Both the position numbers and the translations under genes were made by a program. This document shows positions 18,466 through 26,121 of a stretch of 64,000 bases of DNA, one piece after another. Position 1 is the first letter of the stretch. Each line of letters begins with the position of its first letter. Origin of the DNA: UBA4744 sp963718995 (lineage in GTDB: Bacteria; Actinomycetota; Acidimicrobiia; Spongiisociales; UBA4744). Under the pieces are notes generated by a model. The model did not search any database and had not been told where the DNA came from. It worked only from the letters and a program-made list of their open reading frames with translations. The stretch lies in the NCBI GenBank assembly GCA_963718995.1, contig CAVRAP010000020.1, forward strand, positions 124,001 to 188,000, in the 5' to 3' direction.

Positions 18466-19518
18466 TTAACGCGCTCGAGAGGAGGTTTCTCCGTGGGGAT
18501 CGGCCGGTTCCTGCATATCGCGCCGCTCGACCCTGCCATCTACGTGAAGGGCGAAGCGTCCCTCCCGGCGATCATGGACGTGGCTGGGACTGGGCCACGG
18601 CCAGCCGCCAAACTGCGTGCGACGGTAGTCGGCAAAAGCCTGCTGGAGTTCTTCAGGTGTGTTCATGACGAAAGGCCCGATCTGGAATACGGGCGCCCCG
18701 ATGGGACGACCCTGCAGCAAAAGAAACTCGGCGGCGGCGCCCCCGTTGGTGATCCGGGTGATACGTTCGGGATCCAGGCGAGCTCCGATACCCTTCTCGA
18801 TGATCGTGCTGTCGAGCTGGGTCGCTTGCCCGTCGAAGAAGTGCAACATCCGGTTGACACCCTGCGGTGCCGGGGGGACGTTCCACGTGGCTTCGGCATC
18901 CAAACGGATCAGCCAAATAGCCATATCGGACCCGGGCTGCGAGGCCCACGAATCCGGGGGTGGTGGCGGAGCCTGAACTCCGTCGATTGCGCCGGCGATG
19001 ATATCGATGAACACGCCCGGACCGGCGGCAACGGTCGGGATCTCTTCGCTCCAGAGCATTGCGAAGTGGGCGGGCACCATTTTTGATTCGGGAGGCAGGT
19101 TGAGCCAGATCTGAAATAGTTCGAGTGGATTGGGACCGTCTTGGTTTATCAGGGGGAACATCTCTGCGTGCATGATCCCGGATCCGGTGGTGAGCCACTG
19201 GGTGTCACCGCCCCCATAGCGAGCAGTCGCCCCGAGCGAATCTGAGTGGTCGACGTACCCGCGCCGGACCACCGTCACCGTCTCAAACCCGCGATGGGGG
19301 TGTTGCGGGAAGCCGGGAACCTGAGCGCCGTGATACATGCTCCATCCGTCTTTCGACGAAAAGTCCGACCCGATGGTACGACCTGCCAGAGCATCGACCG
19401 GTCCCATCCGGTCGTTTCCGGCCGGGTACCGGTCCAGGTGGTGAACGGTGAAGATAAACGGGTCAAGTCCCATCCAGGGCATACCCAGCTGGACAAGCTC
19501 CAGGATCGAATCAGTCAC
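18466..19518 (-). CDS. Pirin-family protein
   Basis: Bicupin protein of 350 residues. Pirin hallmarks: HPHRGFETVTVVRRGYVDH in the first cupin (His and Glu metal ligands), GGGDTQWLTTGSGIMHAEM, and the second cupin with IGAPVFQIGPFVMNTPEEL and TQFGGWPWPSPSHVH near the end. Bacterial pirins often act as quercetinases or redox-metal sensors. GTG 19518 has GGAG seven bases upstream. The last 14 residues after DGRVERRDMQ are not typical of the family and may reflect a small lesion. Confidence 0.88.
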   Translation of the reverse strand: MTDSILELVQLGMPWMGLDPFIFTVHHLDRYPAGNDRMGPVDALAGRTIGSDFSSKDGWSMYHGAQVPGFPQHPHRGFETVTVVRRGYVDHSDSLGATARYGGGDTQWLTTGSGIMHAEMFPLINQDGPNPLELFQIWLNLPPESKMVPAHFAMLWSEEIPTVAAGPGVFIDIIAGAIDGVQAPPPPPDSWASQPGSDMAIWLIRLDAEATWNVPPAPQGVNRMLHFFDGQATQLDSTIIEKGIGARLDPERITRITNGGAAAEFLLLQGRPIGAPVFQIGPFVMNTPEELQQAFADYRRTQFGGWPWPSPSHVHDRREGRFALHVDGRVERRDMQEPADPHGETSSRAR

Positions 19519-19646
19519 GAACTACTCCGGTAGTTGGGGCTCGCAATGGTACGGGCGATACGGGACAAAGTCGGGTTGTCGCCCGAGTGACCATATCGGG
19601 CTACAACGTCGGGGAGCGGCCGCCGAGCATTTGGAAGGTGGACTGC

Positions 19647-19946
19647 TTACTTTCCCCGGTCGCGCTCTTCGCGTTCGCGTGATTCACGCCGTTCCCGCTC
19701 GGCCTCTTCGCGTTCCGCTCGCCGTGCTAATTCGGCCTGCTCGCGTTCTTCACGACGGACCGAATCGGCGTGCTCCCGTTCAGCTCGTTCTTCGTCCCCT
19801 CGCCGCTCCTCCTCATACCGGGCGTGTTCGGACAGGCGTTCACCCTCATGGAGAGCATGGGCAGCCTTGCGTTCCTCCTCGTGCCGGGCGTGTTCGGTGT
19901 CGCGCTCCTCACGCTCCCGATCGGTGTCCGACTGTTCGCCTTCCAT
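19647..19946 (-). CDS. Highly charged Glu/Arg repeat protein
   Basis: 99 residues, nearly all Glu, Arg, Ala, His and Asp, with recurring seven- to eight-residue units such as HARHEEERK, HALHEGER, HARYEEERR and REREERDRGK. The pattern predicts a single stable alpha helix or coiled coil. ATG 19946 is used; GGAGG lies 12 bases upstream, farther than usual. Low complexity makes family assignment impossible and the coding status only moderately sure. Confidence 0.5.
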   Translation of the reverse strand: MEGEQSDTDREREERDTEHARHEEERKAAHALHEGERLSEHARYEEERRGDEERAEREHADSVRREEREQAELARRAEREEAERERRESREREERDRGK

Positions 19947-20040
19947 GGTCTTTGACCGCCTCCATCAGGATTCGATCTTCGTAGACTCAAAGTTAGCGAT
20001 GGTGGCGGGAAAACGGAGACTCTGCGGCCTACTCGTGACC

Positions 20041-20494
20041 ACGGTTCGATGCGTTACCGTGCTGGCTACCGGATAGGGAATGGCCCCAGTTCATGGACAA
20101 AGTTTCAAAGATCGCCTTCATCGGATCCCACTCGGTCAGGAAAACCAACGCAGTGCATTCGTTTGCCGGAGCGGTTGGACGCAGCGGACGCAGCGTTGAG
20201 GTCGGCCGGGAGGTCATACGGTTCAATCCGCTCGGTCTCAACGAGGGAGCCACTCCCGAAGCGCAGCTCTGGGTGATCATGGCGCAGATTCAGCAGGAAC
20301 TCGAGTTGCGGAGCCGCGCAGAGGTGCTGGTCACCGACCGGGCGGTCATCGACAATTTCGCGTACTTTCTCCGCACCACCGGGGGAGAGGACCCATTCGA
20401 TGTGGAGCCATTGGTGCGGAGCTGGTGCGAGACCTACGACCTTTTCGTCAGGCTCAAGCCCGATGTCCCATTGAAAGTCGATGGGGTCCGGAGT
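20041..20494 (+). repeat. Direct repeat unit A (454 bases) carrying the N-terminal part of an NTPase gene
   Basis: First of two head-to-tail units with identical 454-base spacing. It includes 52 bases upstream of the gene and the first about 134 codons. Compared with unit B the coding part differs at about 18 positions, every one synonymous, with most changes in the first third. Confidence 0.93.
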
Positions 20495-20530
20495 ACGGTT
20501 CGATGCGTTAGCGTGCTGGCTACTGGATAG
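20093..20530 (+). pseudogene. Truncated copy of AAA_28-like P-loop NTPase
   Basis: Residues 1-134 are identical to the complete copy that follows (starting MDKVSKIAFIGSHSVRKT and including VTDRAVIDNFAYF). After the codons for GVRST the reading runs into the next repeat unit and ends at 20530, so the C-terminal 70 residues are missing. The missing half has a counterpart at 22889-23095. Either a broken duplicate or an assembly artefact joining two strain variants. Confidence 0.8.
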
Positions 20531-20948
20531 GGAATGGCCCCAGTTCATGGATAAAGTTTCGAAGATTGCCTTCATCGGATCCCACTCGGTCAGAAAAACC
20601 AACGCGGTGCATTCCTTTGCGGGAGCGGTAGGGCGGAGCGGTCGCAGTGTTGAGGTCGGCCGGGAGGTCATACGGTTCAATCCGCTCGGTCTCAACGAGG
20701 GAGCCACTCCCGAAGCGCAGCTCTGGGTCATCATGGCGCAGATTCAGCAGGAACTCGAGTTGCGGAGCCGCGCAGAGGTGCTGGTCACTGACCGGGCGGT
20801 TATCGACAATTTCGCGTACTTTCTCCGCACCACCGGGGGAGAGGACCCATTCGATGTGGAGCCGCTGGTGCGGAGCTGGTGTGAGACCTACGACCTTTTC
20901 GTCAGGCTCAAGCCCGATGTCCCATTGAAAGTCGATGGGGTCCGGAGC
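20495..20948 (+). repeat. Direct repeat unit B (454 bases)
   Basis: Second unit, continuous with the rest of the intact NTPase gene. The boundary with unit A is sharp at ACGGTTCG (20495), and homology to A ends at 20948, within the codons for R-S. Confidence 0.93.
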
Positions 20949-21161
20949 ACCAGCGACAGCTTCCGTGATGAGATCGAGATGATTCTCAACGCGATTCTTC
21001 CGACCTATATCCCGGACGACCGCCTCATCACAATCCAGGCATCGGAGATAAGGGAGGGTTTCGACTGGGCTGCCCTGATCGACCGACTCGTCGGGGACAC
21101 CGAGCCGATCGAACCCGACCGTCCGCATACGGTGACGCTCTATCCCACCCTCTGGGACTAG
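20547..21161 (+). CDS. AAA_28-like P-loop NTPase (complete copy)
   Basis: 204-residue ATPase/kinase-like protein. The P-loop position reads IGSHSVRKTNAV, so the Walker A motif (GxxxxGKT) has Arg in place of the second Gly, while Lys-Thr remain. Walker-B-like VLVTDRAVIDNFAYFLR matches the DR(S/A)xxD block of AAA_28 proteins (nicotinamide-riboside-kinase-like and putative nucleoside kinases). A C-terminal domain FRDEIEMILNAILPTYIPDD follows. Function unknown. It lies between half copies of itself; the upstream GGAATGGCCCC is not a strong ribosome site. Confidence 0.8.
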   Translation: MDKVSKIAFIGSHSVRKTNAVHSFAGAVGRSGRSVEVGREVIRFNPLGLNEGATPEAQLWVIMAQIQQELELRSRAEVLVTDRAVIDNFAYFLRTTGGEDPFDVEPLVRSWCETYDLFVRLKPDVPLKVDGVRSTSDSFRDEIEMILNAILPTYIPDDRLITIQASEIREGFDWAALIDRLVGDTEPIEPDRPHTVTLYPTLWD

Positions 21162-21485
21162 GAGAAGCAGGTGGCTGAAAGAGACCTGGGAGTTTGTGGC
21201 ACATCAGGATGGCCGCGTCTCGAAACTGACAGTGAAAACGGCACCACGGGTCACTCGCCTTAGCGCTGGGGGGGGGGTGGGCGATTTCGTCGCCACTGGC
21301 CCGTTCCCATCTTCTCAATGGTGGTGGCAGGGAGGATAATCAGGGTGTGTTAGTCGCACCGCCGGCCCGAATTGTCGGGTCTCCGGTACGTCGAGGCCCG
21401 GCGAGTGACGCGCTGAACGTCCCTGCAGCGGCGCCGCCACCCGAGAGGTCGTTCATCGAACCGCAGGGACGAGGAGGTGACCGAG
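21162..21485. other. Intergenic region with a run of ten G
   Basis: No convincing gene. The first 33 bases are homologous to the sequence after the C-terminal half copy at 23096. A G10 tract lies at 21268-21277, and GAGGAGG at 21471 is the ribosome site of the next gene. Confidence 0.6.
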
Positions 21486-21971
21486 GTGGAAATGTTGGCT
21501 TGGAGAATCAGGATTGCGATCTTGTGGGTCTTCTTTGCTGTAGGCATGTCCGCCGTGGTGCTTCTCATTCTGATGGCGCCGGGGAACCTCCCTCAGATCA
21601 TGGAGGGGCGCTTCGGAGACGAGGAGATCACCGCAGGAACGCTGATATTCATGGCCCTGTTCTGGCTGGTGCCCTTGATCATGGCGTTCCTCACCATGGT
21701 CTTGAAGGACCGGGTCAACCGGTACGCGAATGCGGGGATGGGTGTGGTGCTTACCGCAATGTGGACCTGGGATCTGGTCGAGCAACTGGTGGCCGCCGAG
21801 GAGTTCAGTGGCGAGCCGCTGGTCGTCGGCGCAATGATCGTGGCCGGACTAACGATCTTGTGGCACGCCTGGAAGTGGCCCACGGCACACGAGGAGCTGG
21901 AGAAGCCGTCACCGTTGGCGGACAACAACATGACCCGGGTCTCGGCTGGAACCGTTCCAATTCCGCGTTAG
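21486..21971 (+). CDS. Four-helix membrane protein, DUF6326-like
   Basis: About 161 residues with four hydrophobic helices (LWVFFAVGMSAVVLLILM, TLIFMALFWLVPLIMAFL, GVVLTAMWTWDLVEQL, GAMIVAGLTILW), separated by LKDRVNRYAN, a pattern like small DUF6326-type membrane proteins. GTG 21486 lies eight bases after AGGAGG; in-frame GTG 21477 and ATG 21492 are alternatives. Function unknown. It sits inside the segment that separates the two halves of the duplicated NTPase gene. Confidence 0.65.
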   Translation: MEMLAWRIRIAILWVFFAVGMSAVVLLILMAPGNLPQIMEGRFGDEEITAGTLIFMALFWLVPLIMAFLTMVLKDRVNRYANAGMGVVLTAMWTWDLVEQLVAAEEFSGEPLVVGAMIVAGLTILWHAWKWPTAHEELEKPSPLADNNMTRVSAGTVPIPR

Positions 21972-22142
21972 CCAGAATGCGACGGGAGGCCATCAAGCAG
22001 GTAGCACGATCCTGGGCTGGGGATGTACGAGAGGAGCTTCGCGTCTTGAACCGGGAGCTTTGAGTCCTGTCCGGCCATGGGCTGGTTGTCGGCGGCCAGA
22101 AGCGTGGGAACTGGCGGCTCGGGCGACACCTACACTTCTCCG

Positions 22143-22763
22143 ATGCTCATGTCCGACGCAGCAGCCGTCCTCGCCACGCTGCTGGCCTTCGTCACCCTCA
22201 TACCTCAGATCACGAAGTTGTGGCGAACCCGAAACGCCGACGGGGTCTCGGCGACCTGGGCATCGCTCGGTGCTGTCTCGAACGCTACCTGGGTTGCATA
22301 CCTCACCTCACAGGGTCTGTGGCTGGCCTTGCCTTCGACCATCTTCATGTCGTTCTTCTTCGCCGTCACCGTGGGCCTGATCGGTTGGACGGGCCGTTCC
22401 AGCGTGCGTCCGGTCCTGCTCGGACTCCTGTGGGGACTCGTTCTCACCCTGGTCCGGGTCATCGGAGGCTGGGCCAGCCTCGGGGTCCTGCTCGGCGTCT
22501 CGTTCGGGGTGCAAGCAGCCCCAACCGTATACACAGCGTTCCGGACGTGGGCACCGCGTGGTATCAGTCCCGGAACCTGGCAACTCACCTTCGTCGAGGG
22601 CATTCTTTGGTTGATCTACGGACTCGGGTACCAGGACCTGGCCGTCATCATGTTCGGGATACTCTCTTCCATCACTGCGGTCCTGGTCCTGGGCCGCTAC
22701 TACGCCACCCGCAGTCGATGGTTGGATTCATCCGAACAACCGCCGCTGCGCTCGGCGATATGA
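22143..22763 (+). CDS. SWEET-like transporter with two PQ-loop (MtN3) repeats
   Basis: 206-residue membrane protein. Repeat 1 has AFVTLIPQITKLWRT with the PQ pair and VSNATWVAYL; repeat 2 has GVQAAPTVYTAFRTW and SPGTWQLTFVEGILWLIYG. Hydrophobicity gives three helices, a linker helix (LLGLLWGLVLTLV), then three helices: the 3-1-3 arrangement of eukaryotic SWEET sugar transporters rather than the single three-helix unit of bacterial SemiSWEETs. ATG 22143 begins directly before the first helix. In repeat 2 the PQ is replaced by AP. Sugar transport is inferred from fold. Confidence 0.8.
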   Translation: MLMSDAAAVLATLLAFVTLIPQITKLWRTRNADGVSATWASLGAVSNATWVAYLTSQGLWLALPSTIFMSFFFAVTVGLIGWTGRSSVRPVLLGLLWGLVLTLVRVIGGWASLGVLLGVSFGVQAAPTVYTAFRTWAPRGISPGTWQLTFVEGILWLIYGLGYQDLAVIMFGILSSITAVLVLGRYYATRSRWLDSSEQPPLRSAI

Positions 22764-22888
22764 ACATCCCGAGCCGAGCGGGGATCGCACCGCACCAATA
22801 GGGGAGGGGAGCGGCCCAAGATCCTCTTGCTCCGATGCACCGCTCGGCAACAATCTCAGGCGACCTCCCAAGCGGAGTGCGCGAGGCG

Positions 22889-23128
22889 GACAGTTTCCGT
22901 GATGAGATCGAGATGATTCTCAACGCGATTCTTCCGACCTATATCCCGGTCGACCGTCTCATCACAATCCAGGTATCGGAGATAAGGGAGGGTTTCGACT
23001 GGGCTGGCCTGATCGACCGACTCGTCGGGGACACCGAGCCGGTCGAACCCGACCGTCCGCATACGGTGACGCTCTATCCCGCTCTTTGGGACTAGGAGAA
23101 GCGAGTGGCTAGAAGAGGGCTGGGAGTC
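22889..23128 (+). pseudogene. C-terminal half copy of the AAA_28-like NTPase gene
   Basis: Bases 22889-23095 align without gaps to the last 207 bases of the complete copy (20955-21161), and similarity continues 33 bases past the stop. There are nine substitutions, five of them changing residues (D to V, A to V, A to G, I to V, T to A). An open frame reaches back to an ATG at 22835, but the preceding residues are unrelated. The half begins within six bases of where the N-terminal half copy ends. Confidence 0.85.
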
Positions 23129-23164
23129 CCCGGCGCTTCAGGAGGGTCGGAACCTGGCTCGGTG

Positions 23165-23389
23165 TCAGCTACGGGCGTCGGACCGGAATTGCTTTCCCGA
23201 GAAAGCCTTACCCATCAGCGGAGCCAGCACGCAGACGTCGGTGGCCCCCGCGATGAGCGGAACGAGCCCCACAACGGCAAGAATCCATCCGGCGCCACCA
23301 ATGAGCGCACCCACGACCACCAGCACGACTCCGGCGATCACCCTTGTCAGGCGACCGACATTCGTTGCGAAGAACGAGAGAAGACTCAT
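23165..23389 (-). CDS. DUF2892 (YgaP transmembrane-like) small membrane protein
   Basis: 74 residues, two hydrophobic helices. The arrangement NVGRLTRVIAGVVLVVVGAL ... VGLVPLIAGATDVCVLAPLMG is that of DUF2892, the membrane anchor found alone or fused to rhodanese in YgaP. In many family members the segment after helix 2 reads GFCPLY; here the Cys is kept in DVCVLAPL. ATG 23389 has no clear ribosome site. Stands alone. Confidence 0.75.
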   Translation of the reverse strand: MSLLSFFATNVGRLTRVIAGVVLVVVGALIGGAGWILAVVGLVPLIAGATDVCVLAPLMGKAFSGKQFRSDARS

Positions 23390-23550
23390 TGCGGCACACT
23401 TTCGTCAAAGAGAACAGATTGCAGCTGAACAGTAGTGACGCTACGTACCAATGATCGAGTCGACAGGTGAGGGTCCTCGGTGGGCCTCCAGACGGCTGCG
23501 CGTCGATGTTCACCGTCGAGTTTGGGATAGCCATCGCTTAGCCTCCTCAC

Positions 23551-25290
23551 ATGCACCTCCTGAGCCTTGAAGGCATCTCCAAGTCCTTCCCGGAGAACCC
23601 AGTGCTGGCGAACGTTTCGATGGGGATATCAACCGGAGACCACATCGGGGTCATCGGGCGGAACGGGTCGGGAAAGACCACACTGCTCGAGATCATCGCC
23701 GCGATCGAAAAACCAGACCTGGGCTCGATCGTGCGAGCCCAGGGTTTGCGGATCGCCTACCTCAACCAGGACCCCGTCTTCGATGAAGGAGCCACAGTCG
23801 GCGCGATCGTCGGTTCGGATCGGAAAGCGATTGCTCTGGCGGATCGGCTGGGCCTGACCGACACCGGAGCGACCTGCTCGGACCTCTCGGGTGGGCAGCG
23901 CAAGCGACTTGCACTGGCGGTTGCTCTGAGCGCCGAATGCGATCTCCTCATTCTCGACGAACCAACCAATCACCTCGATGTCGATCTGATCGACTGGCTC
24001 GAAGACCACCTGCGTGATCGTGGCGAGGCGTTGCTCCTGGTGACCCACGATCGATTCCTCCTGGACCGCGTTGCTACCCGGGTCATCGAGGTTCACGATC
24101 GAACGCTGCATGCGCATCAGGGTACGTATGAGGATTACCTCGAGGCAGCGGCGAAGCGCGATGCGCACGAGGCAACGGTCGAGCATCGCCTGCAACAGCG
24201 AATCAAAACCGAACTCGCCTGGTTGCGAAGGTCGCCCAAGGCCCGAACCACGAAATCCCGGGCACGGGTGAACCAGGCGCACGACCTGTTGACCCAACAG
24301 CGTCAACGCGCCCGTCAGGAACTCACCATCGACCTTCCGACGCGGAGGATCGGGTCGAAAGTCGTTGAGCTCCACAACGCTGGAAAGAAGTACGGCGACC
24401 GCTGGGTGGTACGGCATATCGAGTACAAAGTTGCCCAGGACGCTCGTATCGGCATCGTCGGCCCTAATGCGGCCGGTAAGACCACCCTCCTCGGTCTCAT
24501 CGCCGGCGTCATCGAACCGGACGAAGGAAAGGTCTCGGTGGGCTCGACGGTCCATGTGGGTTGGTATGGCCAGGACCCTCGGCTGATTCCACCACACACA
24601 CGCGTCCATGCGGCAGTTCGTGAACATCTCGACGAGGTGCTTCTCGAAAGCGGCATCAAAGTGTCCGGCGCGCAACTGCTCGAACGCTTCCAGTTCACGC
24701 GAGATCAACAGCAATCGGAGGTGGGCGACCTTTCGGGTGGGGAGCGGCGCAGGCTGGAGTTGCTCATGAGCCTCATGGAAGCCCCCAATCTCTTGCTGCT
24801 GGATGAACCGACCAACGACCTCGATATCGACACGCTCAACATCCTGGAGGAGTACCTCGATGCGTGGAAGGGCGCACTGGTTGTCGCGAGCCACGACCGC
24901 TATTTCCTGGAGAGGACCTGTACAGACATCTTCTCCATCGAATCGGATGCATCTGTGCTTCATCATCCCGGAGGATGGGCCGCGTACCGGGCTGCCTCAG
25001 TTGCCGAGGCGTCGGGGACCTCGAGATCCGGGAATGCCAAGATTCGACCGAAACATCCGGGTCGAAAACTCACCTACAAGGATCAGCGAGAACTCGATGC
25101 TCTGACGGAAAGCATCCCGCGCCTCGAAAAGCAGAGGGATCGGTTGGCTCGGAGTCTCGACGATTCGGCAGACGACTACGAGCGATCCGTCAAACTGTCG
25201 GACGAACTGGGTACGGCGAGACAGGCGCTCGACATCGCTGAAACGCGATGGCTGGAACTCACCGAAAAGGCTGAAGGGCTCGTGGGGTAG
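23551..25290 (+). CDS. ABC-F family ATPase (Uup-like)
   Basis: 579-residue soluble protein with two ABC ATPase domains and no membrane segments, so a ribosome- or nucleic-acid-acting ABC-F protein rather than a transporter. Domain 1: GRNGSGKTTLL, LSGGQRKRLALA, LLILDEPTNHLD. Domain 2: GPNAAGKTTLL, LSGGERRRLELL, LLLLDEPTNDLD. A charged linker (QQRIKTELAWLRRSPKART) joins them, and a C-terminal coiled coil (about 515-579) is typical of Uup. Domain 2 has Ala for the usual second Gly of Walker A. Likely roles are translation quality control or DNA-structure handling, and possibly antibiotic tolerance. Confidence 0.93.
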   Translation: MHLLSLEGISKSFPENPVLANVSMGISTGDHIGVIGRNGSGKTTLLEIIAAIEKPDLGSIVRAQGLRIAYLNQDPVFDEGATVGAIVGSDRKAIALADRLGLTDTGATCSDLSGGQRKRLALAVALSAECDLLILDEPTNHLDVDLIDWLEDHLRDRGEALLLVTHDRFLLDRVATRVIEVHDRTLHAHQGTYEDYLEAAAKRDAHEATVEHRLQQRIKTELAWLRRSPKARTTKSRARVNQAHDLLTQQRQRARQELTIDLPTRRIGSKVVELHNAGKKYGDRWVVRHIEYKVAQDARIGIVGPNAAGKTTLLGLIAGVIEPDEGKVSVGSTVHVGWYGQDPRLIPPHTRVHAAVREHLDEVLLESGIKVSGAQLLERFQFTRDQQQSEVGDLSGGERRRLELLMSLMEAPNLLLLDEPTNDLDIDTLNILEEYLDAWKGALVVASHDRYFLERTCTDIFSIESDASVLHHPGGWAAYRAASVAEASGTSRSGNAKIRPKHPGRKLTYKDQRELDALTESIPRLEKQRDRLARSLDDSADDYERSVKLSDELGTARQALDIAETRWLELTEKAEGLVG

Positions 25291-25346
25291 GGGAGCGGCA
25301 CTCAGTCCTCACAGAGAAACCGAACTGCTCTTGGGCTTGCGAGGCG

Positions 25347-25529
25347 TCAGGAGCTGAAGTCCCCGGTCCCTATCGAGGCGGCCGACTGGCCGCGCGTCTC
25401 GGCGTGGTAGATGGGCAAGTCGAATTTCCAGCCGCGAGGTGCGACGACGAAGAGGGAAGGACAGTGACCACGGTGCGGAGTGTATCCCCACGTCGTTGCA
25501 CAACGAGAAGGAGCCAGGTTCTTGTCCAA
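25347..25529 (-). CDS. Possible small protein, unrecognised
   Basis: 60 residues starting MDKNLAPSRC and containing WGYTPHRGHCPSLFVV and PIYHAETRGQSAAS. It follows the DUF2277 gene on the same strand with a 25-base gap. No known domain. Could be a real small gene or chance; nothing else is seen between 25290 and 25555 apart from the dif-like site. Confidence 0.3.
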   Translation of the reverse strand: MDKNLAPSRCATTWGYTPHRGHCPSLFVVAPRGWKFDLPIYHAETRGQSAASIGTGDFSS

Positions 25530-25537
25530 AGCACGCT

Positions 25538-25565
25538 ACTTTACATAACGAGGATTATGGGACAT
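25538..25565. promoter_or_regulatory. Candidate dif/XerCD recombination site
   Basis: Two 11-base arms around a six-base centre: ACTTTACATAA, then CGAGGA, then TTATGGGACAT. The first arm differs at one position from the XerD-side arm of the B. subtilis dif site as I remember it (AGTTTACATAA), and the inner CATAA/TTATG half-sites are perfectly placed. The second arm overlaps the last codons and stop of the DUF2277 gene, which weakens the case. Genome position relative to the terminus is unknown. Confidence 0.4.
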
Positions 25566-25797
25566 TCTCCTGATGGTGGCTGCTCGGGCCTCGGGATCCC
25601 CGTACAACGAGGTTCTCCAGGAGTTGTTCGGTGACGGCTGCTATCTGGCCTACCGATTGTTCGAAGACGGCTTGGTTAGCCCGGGAAGGCTGGCGAAATC
25701 CGCTGACCTTCCGAACGTACTGAAGCGCCGCGGCACGGATGTCGTCCTCGGTGGCCGGCGTTTCGGGACTTCGCAGGGTTTTGATGCTTCTACACAT
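25555..25797 (-). CDS. DUF2277 family protein
   Basis: 80-residue cytoplasmic protein. The whole N-terminal half is the DUF2277 signature (MCRSIKTLR, then DIRAAALQYVRKVSGFRQPS and RANQAVFEQSVGQIAAVT). The family is small, helical and of unknown function. ATG 25797 is clear. The last few codons lie inside the candidate dif arm. Confidence 0.88.
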   Translation of the reverse strand: MCRSIKTLRSPETPATEDDIRAAALQYVRKVSGFRQPSRANQAVFEQSVGQIAAVTEQLLENLVVRGSRGPSSHHQENVP

Positions 25798-26057
25798 GCG
25801 CCGAACCTAGCTCCAGGGACGCAACATTGCCCGTGCGGCTTCCCTCCTCTCCCCGGAGCCGTATGTCCGGTGCACGACCTGAAAACGTCAGGTGACGAAA
25901 AGGTTGCATCGCAAGCCTGGGAATGTCGCGAGGCGCAGGCGGGAGCCACGAAACGACACCCGACGGGTAGCTCGCCTTTTGGACAGAGCGACATCTCGTT
26001 GCATGCGATTGTGGAACTCGGGAATGCCAGGGGCTTGCGCCGCGTTGACACGAGTGG
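25798..26057. other. Region without a recognised gene
   Basis: No open frame here has plausible protein content on either strand. Upstream control sequence of DUF2277 and the far-upstream part of the thioredoxin promoter lie here. A TTGACA at 26045 is too far from the -10 box to be its -35. Confidence 0.5.
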
Positions 26058-26086
26058 TTGAGCAAGCATACCCCCGGGGGTATACT
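26058..26086 (+). promoter_or_regulatory. Sigma-70-type promoter of the thioredoxin gene
   Basis: TTGAGC (26058-26063), 17-base spacer, TATACT (26081-26086). The transcription start would fall near 26093, leaving a leader of about 29 bases before the ATG at 26122. The operator palindrome covers the spacer and the first bases of the -10 box. Confidence 0.7.
26068..26083. promoter_or_regulatory. CsoR/RcnR-type operator palindrome
   Basis: ATACCCCCGGGGGTAT, a perfect 16-base palindrome with an uninterrupted C5G5 centre flanked by A/T, the form bound by CsoR-family repressors (copper, nickel or persulfide sensing). Its overlap with the spacer and -10 box implies repression that is relieved when the sensor binds its ligand. 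No csoR gene is in this window. Confidence 0.72.
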
Positions 26087-26121
26087 TCTATTTCGCATAA
26101 ACGGAAACGGAGCACACGCAC

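Noticed and set aside
26045..26050. Perfect TTGACA upstream of the thioredoxin gene
   Set aside because: It is 30 bases from the -10 box; TTGAGC at 26058 has the correct 17-base spacing.
25573..26061. 162-codon plus-strand frame over the DUF2277 gene
   Set aside because: Antisense shadow of a recognised family, with Cys/Pro-rich unlikely composition downstream.
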